DNA of 64,000 bases, from NCBI GenBank assembly GCA_020639075.1, contig JACKHI010000001.1, positions 1,550,001 through 1,614,000 of the forward strand, written 5' to 3'. Shown piece after piece: positions 25,016-31,627 of this stretch. Source of the DNA: Phycisphaerales bacterium. Lineage in GTDB: Bacteria > Planctomycetota > Phycisphaerae > UBA1845 > UTPLA1. The notes beneath the pieces are model-generated. The model had not been told where the DNA came from and searched no databases. It saw only the letters and a program-made list of their open reading frames with translations. The translations under genes were made by a program, and so were the position numbers. The first letter of the stretch is position 1. Every line of letters begins with the position of its first letter.

Positions 25016-26237
25016 CGACATCGACGTCAAAGGACGACACGTCCTGATGCGCGTCGATTTCAACGTCCCCCTGGACGCCGGCCGCATCACCGACGATCGA
25101 CGCATCGTCATGGCTCTGGAGTCCATACGATCCGTCATCGACCGAGGTGGTCGTCTCGTCCTGATGAGCCATCTCGGCCGCCCCAAGGGAGAACCCCGGC
25201 CCGAATTCAGCCTCCGCCCCGTCGCCGAACATCTCGAAACGCTGCTCGAACGACCCGTCGCCTTCGCCGAGGACTGCATCGGCGGCGTTGCAGACGCAAA
25301 AGTCATCGACATGAAAGACGGCGACGTCCTGCTGCTGGAAAATGTTCGATTCCACAAGGGCGAGGACCTGATCGACAAAGTAAAGAAGAGCGGCGCGACC
25401 GAACCCACGCCGCAGCAGCGAGACTCGATCGACGGCCTCACGGAACTGCTCGCCAAGCACGGTGAGGTGTACTGCAATAACGCCTTCGGCACCTGTCATC
25501 GCGAACATGTCAGCATGTACAACGTGCCGCTCGCAATCCGCCCCGGTCCCTGCGTCGTCGGCCATCTCGTCGAGAAGGAACTCCGCTTCCTCGGCGGCGC
25601 ACTAGCGAATCCGTCGCGGCCCTTCGTCGCCATCCTCGGCGGCGCCAAAGTCAGCGACAAGATCGGTGTGATCGAAAACCTCCTGCCGAAAGTGGATTCG
25701 ATACTCATCGGCGGCGCAATGGCCTACACGTTCCTCGCATCGCAGGGCAACGACATCGGCAAGAGCCTTTGCGAGCGCGACCGACTCGACTTGGCGAAGT
25801 CACTTCTGCAAAAGGCGAACGGCAAGATCCGACTGCCCTCCGACAGTATCTGTGCCGCGGAACTCGCAGAAGGCGTCAACACGAAGACCTGCGACAGCAC
25901 CATCCCCGCCGACCTGATGGGACTCGATATAGGCCCAAAGACCATCGCCGACTATGCCGCCGTCCTTGCAAATGCAAAGACGATCATCTGGAATGGACCA
26001 ATGGGCGTTTTTGAGACACCGCCATTCGACAAGGGTACGCTGGCAGTTGCGAATGCCCTCGCCAAGGCAACGCAACTCGGCGCAACGACGATCATCGGCG
26101 GTGGCGATTCCGCTGCCGCCGTGGAAGCCGCCGGCCTCGCCTCGAAGATGACCCATATCTCGACCGGCGGCGGCGCGAGTCTCGAATTCCTCGAAGGTCG
26201 CCCCTTCGAGACGCTCGAAATACTGGACGACGCATAA
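24993..26237 (+). CDS. pgk: phosphoglycerate kinase
   Basis: Cytoplasmic glycolytic enzyme that transfers the acyl phosphate of 1,3-bisphosphoglycerate to ADP. The 414 residues show the expected sequence order: RVDFNVPLD, SHLGRPKGE, LLENVRFHKGED, the NNAFGTCHREH substrate loop, LGGAKVSDKIGVIENLL, the WNGPMGVFE nucleotide site and GGGDSAAAV. Length is normal. The start is GTG at 24993, because GAGGAG lies ten bases upstream and no in-frame ATG occurs before the conserved RVDF motif. Translation overlaps the pseudopilin gene by 23 bp, an unusual pairing of glycolysis with a secretion component. Confidence 0.96.
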   Translation: MKPKKTISDIDVKGRHVLMRVDFNVPLDAGRITDDRRIVMALESIRSVIDRGGRLVLMSHLGRPKGEPRPEFSLRPVAEHLETLLERPVAFAEDCIGGVADAKVIDMKDGDVLLLENVRFHKGEDLIDKVKKSGATEPTPQQRDSIDGLTELLAKHGEVYCNNAFGTCHREHVSMYNVPLAIRPGPCVVGHLVEKELRFLGGALANPSRPFVAILGGAKVSDKIGVIENLLPKVDSILIGGAMAYTFLASQGNDIGKSLCERDRLDLAKSLLQKANGKIRLPSDSICAAELAEGVNTKTCDSTIPADLMGLDIGPKTIADYAAVLANAKTIIWNGPMGVFETPPFDKGTLAVANALAKATQLGATTIIGGGDSAAAVEAAGLASKMTHISTGGGASLEFLEGRPFETLEILDDA

Positions 26238-26287
26238 CGCGCCGAGAAACACCGAGTCCCTCCGAAACTCGCGGTAACCACGACCAC

Positions 26288-26869
26288 ATGAGCAACCTGA
26301 TTCTCGTCAAGGCTGGGCAGACCGAATGGCAGGCGCAGGGGCGCCTTGTCGGCGACACCGATCTGCGACTGAATGAAGCCGGCCATCGACAGGCGGCGGC
26401 GCTCGCTGCCGCCATGGCGGACATGAAGCCGTCGATCGTGCACTGCGGGAAGGACGAACCTTCCCGCGAAACTGCCGAGATCATCGGCAACGAACTCAAT
26501 CTCAAAGTCAAGTCGTCGGACGCGCTGCGCGAAATGGATCTCGGCCATTGGGAAGGCCTGACGATCGAGCAGTTTAGAGAACGTTTCGGGAAAGTGTACA
26601 AACAATGGCGGAATGACCCGCTCGCCGTCGAATCGCCGAACGGCGAATCCGTCGCCGCCGTCATCGCCCGGATGAAGAAGGCGATCGGCAAGATCGTCAA
26701 AAAGAGCGGCGATCGCCCCGTCGCCCTCGTCGTCGGAGGCTATGCATTCGCCGCGCTTCGCTGCAGCTTCCTCGACGGGGAATTCGCCGAGTTCTGGAAA
26801 TACCTCGAGACCGACCAGGAGCCACAGCTCATCCAATACGCCACAATCGAAACCCGACTCGCGGAGTAA
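26288..26869 (+). CDS. histidine-phosphatase-fold protein lacking catalytic residues
   Basis: The 193 residues align to the phosphoglycerate mutase/histidine phosphatase superfamily: LILVKAGQTEWQAQGR at the N-terminus, LREMDLGHWEGLT near 80-92 and SPNGES near 116-121. The catalytic RHG motif is replaced by KAG (8-10). In the ETA box the second catalytic arginine position holds Pro, and the VVSHGG box reads VVGGYAF (148-154), so the second histidine is missing. It should therefore be inactive as a phosphatase or mutase. It lies between pgk and a class I aldolase, on the same strand, where a phosphoglycerate mutase would fit. A regulatory or binding role is possible. No strong ribosome-binding site precedes the ATG. 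Confidence 0.85.
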   Translation: MSNLILVKAGQTEWQAQGRLVGDTDLRLNEAGHRQAAALAAAMADMKPSIVHCGKDEPSRETAEIIGNELNLKVKSSDALREMDLGHWEGLTIEQFRERFGKVYKQWRNDPLAVESPNGESVAAVIARMKKAIGKIVKKSGDRPVALVVGGYAFAALRCSFLDGEFAEFWKYLETDQEPQLIQYATIETRLAE

Positions 26870-26893
26870 ACACCGGGCCAAATTGCACGTTTG

Positions 26894-27000
26894 CCGGGTG
26901 CCACTGCTCTCAAGCAGTGCCGGCGGGGTGCCATGCCGACACCCAAGATCGGCATGCCCCTTCCCACGCGGGTGCCACTGCTCTGCGAGCAGTGCCGAAA
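26894..27000. repeat. palindromic repeats of the CCACTGCTC type
   Basis: Two hairpins, CACTGCT / AGCAGTG and CACTGCTC / GAGCAGTG, each preceded by GGGTGC, with a third hairpin (CATGCCGA / TCGGCATG) between them. A further copy occurs at 54776-54798. The elements are intergenic and lack coding capacity. Confidence 0.75.
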
Positions 27001-27146
27001 CCAGCGTAGCCGGCCTTCCATCTTGACCTCGCGTCCCGTCCCGTTACCTTGGTCGTCATGAAATCGCCGTCGCCCATCTTGTCGGATCGCTTCCGGACGG
27101 GACTGCGATTGATCGAATGCCCCGCAACACACTGGAGATGCGAATC

Positions 27147-28064
27147 ATGACGGAACGGGTGCGAGAAATCCTGAGTTGGTACAAGAGCGAAAACCCCGGC
27201 GTCCTCACCAACCTCGCCCGGATGCTGAATCACGGCCGTCTGGCCGGCACCGGCCGAATGGTCATTCTCCCCGTCGATCAGGGGTGGGAACACGGCCCCG
27301 CACGCAGCTTCGCGCCGAACCCGGACGGTTACGATCCGCACTACCATTTCAAGATCGCCATCGAAGCCGGCCTCAACGCCTATGCCGCGCCGCTCGGCTT
27401 CCTCGAAGCCGGCGCTGCGGACTTCGCAGGTGAAGTCCCGCTCATCCTCAAGGCCAACAACCACGACAGCCTCGCCGATGAGGCCGACTCCTGGCAGGCG
27501 CTGACGGCCTCCATCGACGACGCCCTCCGCCTCGGCTGCGTCGGCGTGGGTCTAACGATCTACCCCGGCTCCGCACTCCGACAGCAAATGTACGAGAACC
27601 TGCGCGAATACACGCTGCAGGCGAAGTCGGTGGGTCTCGCCGTCATCGTGTGGAGCTATCCGCGAGGCAGTTCGCTCAGCAAGAAGGGTGAAACTGCCAT
27701 CGACGTGGCAGGCTACGCCGCGCAGATCGCCGCGCAGATGGGCGCCAACATCATCAAAGTCAAGCTGCCCAGCGATTACATCGAGCAGGATGCCGCCCGC
27801 AAAGTGTACGAGAAAGAGAAGATTGCGATTGGTACAATGGCCGAACGCGTCAAGCACATCACGCAGTGTGCCTTCGGTGGCAAGCGCATCGTCATCTTCA
27901 GCGGCGGCGCCAAGTCCGACGACGACCAGGCCGTTTTCAACGATATCCAGGCCATCCGCGACGGCGGCGGCTTTGGCTCGATCATCGGCCGCAACACGTT
28001 CCAGCGAAAACGCAACGACGCGCTGAAATTCCTCGATCACATTATCAAGATCTACGGCAACTGA
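27147..28064 (+). CDS. class I fructose-bisphosphate aldolase (DhnA/FbaB type)
   Basis: Cleaves fructose 1,6-bisphosphate through a Schiff base with lysine. The 305 residues match the archaeal/bacterial DhnA-like class: LPVDQGWEHGP near 44-54, VGVGLTIYPGS, then NIIKVKLPSD, whose lysine is the expected Schiff-base residue, and IFSGGAKSDD plus GGGFGSIIGRNTFQR, which form the phosphate-binding site. The length is normal. Of the three nearby ATGs the one at 27147 has GGAG at a suitable distance. It follows the phosphatase-fold gene on the same strand but is separated by a palindromic repeat region, so co-transcription is uncertain. Confidence 0.93.
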   Translation: MTERVREILSWYKSENPGVLTNLARMLNHGRLAGTGRMVILPVDQGWEHGPARSFAPNPDGYDPHYHFKIAIEAGLNAYAAPLGFLEAGAADFAGEVPLILKANNHDSLADEADSWQALTASIDDALRLGCVGVGLTIYPGSALRQQMYENLREYTLQAKSVGLAVIVWSYPRGSSLSKKGETAIDVAGYAAQIAAQMGANIIKVKLPSDYIEQDAARKVYEKEKIAIGTMAERVKHITQCAFGGKRIVIFSGGAKSDDDQAVFNDIQAIRDGGGFGSIIGRNTFQRKRNDALKFLDHIIKIYGN

Positions 28065-28079
28065 TCGATCTCGCTCCCG

Positions 28080-28167
28080 CCCGGAGGGCGCACGCACATA
28101 GCCAGGGACTTTAGTCCCTGGGTTTTGGTCAAACGAATAGGGCACTCCGTCCGGAGGACGGACGAAC
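28080..28167. repeat. 88-bp RAYT-flanking repeat, copy 1
   Basis: Contains two hairpins, CAGGGACT / AGTCCCTG and GTCCGGAGGAC. It aligns without gaps to 28913-29000 with about 11 mismatches. It lies on the 3' side of the RAYT transposase gene. Confidence 0.85.
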
Positions 28168-28223
28168 AACAACCACGCATCCCGCCCGCCCATCCGGGCG
28201 GAATGCGTCGAAGATACATCCTG

Positions 28224-28266
28224 ACCGGGGATTGAAATCCCCGGCTAAGCGCGTGCGCCCTCCGGG
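28224..28266. repeat. partial inverted copy of the RAYT-flanking repeat
   Basis: Its reverse complement, beginning GCCCGGAGGGCGCACGCGC and running into a CCGGGGATT...AATCCCCGG hairpin, matches the first half of the 88-bp repeat. Copies 1 and 3 thus form a head-to-head pair as in bacterial BIMEs. Confidence 0.75.
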
Positions 28267-28278
28267 CGAATCCACACA

Positions 28279-28731
28279 TCACTTGAACACATCATTTTCG
28301 TCGAACACAACGCCATGCCGGCGGAGTAATTCAAGGAATTCCGTGCGAAAATCCTGTCGCTTGTGATGTTCCTTCTGCCTGCGAATGTACGCCTCGACAT
28401 CCGGCAATGCCGAGCGACTCACTGTGAATCCACCGTATCCTTCTTGCCACGCAAACGCCGACATCAACGGAAAAGTCTCATGAATCCACTTCGACGATCG
28501 CGCCTTGATCTGCTGCAACATCTGCGAGTGCGAAAGGTCTGCTCGATATCGAATGAGGAGATGCACGTGATCCGGCATACCATTGATGGCTAACAACCCG
28601 CAACGTAAGTCACGCAAGACGCCCCCCAAGAATGGAAACAACCGCCCCTCCAACTCCGTCGAAATCAGATTTTGCCGCACCTTTGTGCTGAATACACAAT
28701 GGTAGTAATTCTGAGTAAACGCACTCGGCAT
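28279..28731 (-). CDS. REP-associated tyrosine transposase (RAYT; IS200/IS605 TnpA-like)
   Basis: A single-strand-specific Y1 HUH nuclease of 150 residues. The metal-binding HUH motif is in MPDHVHLLI (His55, His57), and the catalytic Tyr115 lies in VEAYIRRQ, followed by Gln119. The GYGGFTVS and SSKWIH motifs match the family. RAYTs recognise and process REP-type hairpins; here 88-bp palindromic repeats stand on both sides of the gene, consistent with a RAYT and its own REP substrate. The ATG at 28731 begins the conserved MPSAFTQNYYHCVFSTK-type N-terminus; the open frame upstream is not conserved. The gene appears intact. Confidence 0.92.
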   Translation of the reverse strand: MPSAFTQNYYHCVFSTKVRQNLISTELEGRLFPFLGGVLRDLRCGLLAINGMPDHVHLLIRYRADLSHSQMLQQIKARSSKWIHETFPLMSAFAWQEGYGGFTVSRSALPDVEAYIRRQKEHHKRQDFRTEFLELLRRHGVVFDENDVFK

Positions 28732-29373
28732 TGCATGCTCTCCCGATCCCCTGGATCGATTACTTCGCCAAGGAGCTAAATTATGCACGTGAGTTTTCGC
28801 GAGAAAACACGTTAGTGGAAGCGTGAGTGACAACATGCTGACGCTCGATCGATACGGCACGGGCCCGATCTCACTTCCGGCCCGGAGTCCGTCGCTCGCG
28901 CAAGGCCCCTTACCCGGAGGGCACACGCGCATAACCAGGGACTTCAGTCACTGGGGTTCCGTCAAACGAATGGGACATTCCGTCCGGAGGACGGACGAAC
29001 GCCCCGTATCTAGACACCGATCGAATTGCACCGACACGCCGCCGGGGAGCGCCGATCCAGCTTGGCGAACGATGAACGCGGTCCACGTCCATCCCCACGT
29101 ATCCAACCCGCACGAACCGATTTTTTGCACAATTTGCGCCAATTTGCACCCCCTTCTTGGGGGACGCCCGAATTCCGTCCCCTTTCGCCCGAAGGAAAAC
29201 CACCCGGAATTCCCCCTCCATCAACGAATTCCCGGAAATATTGCCGCCTCTGTCAGCCAATACGAGAGCGTGGACGCACCGACGCCTCGCCATCCCGGCA
29301 ACTGCGTTGTCCCGTCCCCAGCAATTTCATTCGCTCGAATCGAAAACGCACATTCGTATTGGAGACAGAGGCC
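28732..29373. other. intergenic region between RAYT and exported-protein gene
   Basis: Holds repeat copy 2 at 28913-29000. The rest (28732-28912 and 29001-29373) shows no gene; a small CCCCCTTCTTGGGGG hairpin lies near 29149. No promoter with both boxes was recognised. Confidence 0.55.
28913..29000. repeat. 88-bp RAYT-flanking repeat, copy 2
   Basis: The copy on the 5' side of the transposase gene, same orientation as copy 1. It keeps the terminal GTCCGGAGGAC palindrome exactly while the inner loop positions vary, as expected for a structure-selected element. Confidence 0.85.
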
Positions 29374-31293
29374 ATGAATCCCCACCGTACGCTACCGCTC
29401 GCCGTCACGCTCCTTGCATTTACCCTCCTGGCGCCGCCGATCGCCCGCGCGTCCGCCGAACCACCAGAAGCCGTTCTCTATCGCGCCTATTTCACGGAAA
29501 ATGTCGCAAAGGACTACGCCGGCGCGAGATTGCTTTACAACCAGGCCGCCAAGGCCGACTTGTCCGACGATCTCAAGCTCGTCGCCCGCATTGGTTCGGA
29601 TCGCTGCCGCGACCACATCGCCGCCGATGATTTCTCCACACTCATGCCGCCTGACACGCTCGTCTATGCCGAACTCCGTCGGCCCGGCGAACTCATCGCC
29701 GCCCTCTCCGACATGCTCGGTATGACGCCCGAATCGATGCGCGCACTGCTCGATCAACGCCCCGACGCCGCCGCCGGCACCATGGTCAACATGCCTCGAC
29801 AAATCGCCCTGAGCCCCACGCTGCTCGAGGCGTTGTCCTCGTTCGGCGGTGCTGCAATCGGCGTCACCGAAATCGACCTCGCCGGCAACCGACCGCCGTC
29901 GGGCGTCCTCGTCATCCATCACGGCGACGTGAAGCTCATCAAGGGACTTATCGAAACCGCCTTTCAGTTCGCGCCGACCACTGAGAAAATCGCAGGTCTG
30001 CCCACGTTTCATTCGCCGGTCCCCGACCTTGGCGGCATTACCGGCGTCCTGACGGAAGGTCTGCTCATCGTCGGTAACGATCGAAGTCTTGTACAAAGTG
30101 CGGCCGATCGGCTCGTCGGCAATGTCTCGGACTCGCTGCGATCACGACCCGATCTGCAGGACGTCTTCGCCGAACGCGGCGATCGCATGTTCTTTGCATT
30201 CGGCGACCTCACGCGCGTCTACGATCTGGCCCGGCAGCAGGCGGGCGAACACGATCGCGATGATCTCGTCGTCGCCAACACGTTTCTCGACCTCGAACAC
30301 CTTCGCTGGGCGACGCTTTCCTTCGGCGCCGATCGCGGCGCTCTAGGCCTTACGGCCCGCGTCTGCTACGCCGACGATCATCGAAGCCTCGTCTACAACA
30401 TGCTGCGGCTTCCCTCGATGTCGCGTGACTCGATGCGCTATGTCCCGGCCGATGCCGCCGCCGTCTTCGGAATCGGACTGAACCCCACGCTCGCGCACAT
30501 CGCGGCCGGACGCGCGGAGGATTCCGCTGATGTGACGGGCTTTGATATCCCCCGCGAGATCTTCGGCAACATCCGCGAAGTCTGCGCCTTCATCGTCGCC
30601 GGCCCCGCCGGTCACACGCTGGACGGCCGCGACCCGATTCCCAATGCGGCCATCGTCATTGCGTCGAACGACATTGTCCGATCGCGAACCCTGTGGAATG
30701 AACTGCTTCGTATACCGGGACAAACCGTCGGAAGCGGCCCCGTCGAACCCAGCGAGTTCGAAATCGCAGGCCAAGCCGTGACGAGCTACTTCATTCCGGA
30801 ATTGGGCAAAGTGTATGTCGCACAAGTAGACAACTGTCTGAGCATTGGCCTGACGCGCCGCGCCATCAAGGGCGTGATCGAGGCGAAGACGTCTGAAAAG
30901 TCCATCCTCGACGACGAAGCCATGGGACCCGCCGTTGCACGACTGCCCGACAGCGCCGGCATCGTGCTCGTCGGACACGTCGGTCGGCTTGCGGAAGTCG
31001 GCGGAGAAATGGGCGAGCCCGAGTTGGCCGCCGCCGCCGGGCCTGCGTCGAAACTGTGTCGCAACACGACATTCTGGTTCGGCGTCGGCCAATCCCGCAC
31101 GCAGTTGACGCTCACGGGCGCATTGACCGGCCTTCCGAACGTGAACGAAGCCGTCGGCATGTTCGGTCCGATGTTTCAAGGGCGACACGAGCACAGCGCG
31201 CACAGGCGCACGAAGTCCACGATCCGCCATGACGTCGCACCGCCAGAAGCGCCGCGCCGCCCTAGCGCCGCCGCTCAACCTGAAACTAAGTAA
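29374..31293 (+). CDS. exported protein of unknown function
   Basis: A 639-residue protein with a cleavable signal peptide (basic start, hydrophobic core, ARASAEPP cleavage region near residue 26). The first 60 mature residues look like a TPR-type helical pair (YFTENVAKDYAGARLLYNQA). The remaining 500 residues alternate strands and helices in a way that recalls periplasmic proteins of the DUF3352 type, but I cannot confirm any family. The tail from about 600 is Ala/Pro/Arg-rich and probably disordered. The ATG at 29374 has GGAGAC upstream and starts the signal peptide. It has no obvious functional link with the neighbouring transposase or protease. Confidence 0.78.
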   Translation: MNPHRTLPLAVTLLAFTLLAPPIARASAEPPEAVLYRAYFTENVAKDYAGARLLYNQAAKADLSDDLKLVARIGSDRCRDHIAADDFSTLMPPDTLVYAELRRPGELIAALSDMLGMTPESMRALLDQRPDAAAGTMVNMPRQIALSPTLLEALSSFGGAAIGVTEIDLAGNRPPSGVLVIHHGDVKLIKGLIETAFQFAPTTEKIAGLPTFHSPVPDLGGITGVLTEGLLIVGNDRSLVQSAADRLVGNVSDSLRSRPDLQDVFAERGDRMFFAFGDLTRVYDLARQQAGEHDRDDLVVANTFLDLEHLRWATLSFGADRGALGLTARVCYADDHRSLVYNMLRLPSMSRDSMRYVPADAAAVFGIGLNPTLAHIAAGRAEDSADVTGFDIPREIFGNIREVCAFIVAGPAGHTLDGRDPIPNAAIVIASNDIVRSRTLWNELLRIPGQTVGSGPVEPSEFEIAGQAVTSYFIPELGKVYVAQVDNCLSIGLTRRAIKGVIEAKTSEKSILDDEAMGPAVARLPDSAGIVLVGHVGRLAEVGGEMGEPELAAAAGPASKLCRNTTFWFGVGQSRTQLTLTGALTGLPNVNEAVGMFGPMFQGRHEHSAHRRTKSTIRHDVAPPEAPRRPSAAAQPETK

Positions 31294-31627
31294 TTAGGAC
31301 GCCGGCAGCGCGGCGCCCGCATGTTCGCGTCGCGCATTGCATCCGGCACAACTTGTGACCATCTCAACCAGCTTTCGGCGACGCCGGCAAGAGTCCGAGC
31401 GTCGCCGAAAGCATGTTATCGCCACTTGATCCCCCATTGTCGCACCGCCCGCCCCGCATGAAGCCCAGTTGCTGGACGCAGACACGCGTTTTGGATATAC
31501 CCGAGCATTATTCGTCCTCACGGATTTGCCCCGCCAGACGGGGTGATCGGGACAATCCTGGCGACGGGGAATTGCAGCGAAACGTGCGACCTCAATCTCC
31601 CTCCGCCGATCTTGGGAGATTTAGTCC
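31294..31627. other. intergenic region with a 14-bp perfect hairpin
   Basis: A perfect inverted repeat of 14 bp (arms 31371-31384 and 31399-31412, GCTTTCGGCGACGC and complement) lies between the exported protein and the protease gene. It lacks a T run. Nothing else was recognised; no promoter with both boxes is clear. Confidence 0.55.

Noticed and set aside
28080..28140. Hairpin after the aldolase gene considered as an intrinsic terminator
   Set aside because: It is part of the 88-bp repeat shared with 28913-29000, and its short GGTTTTGG is not a proper T run; classified as a REP-type repeat.
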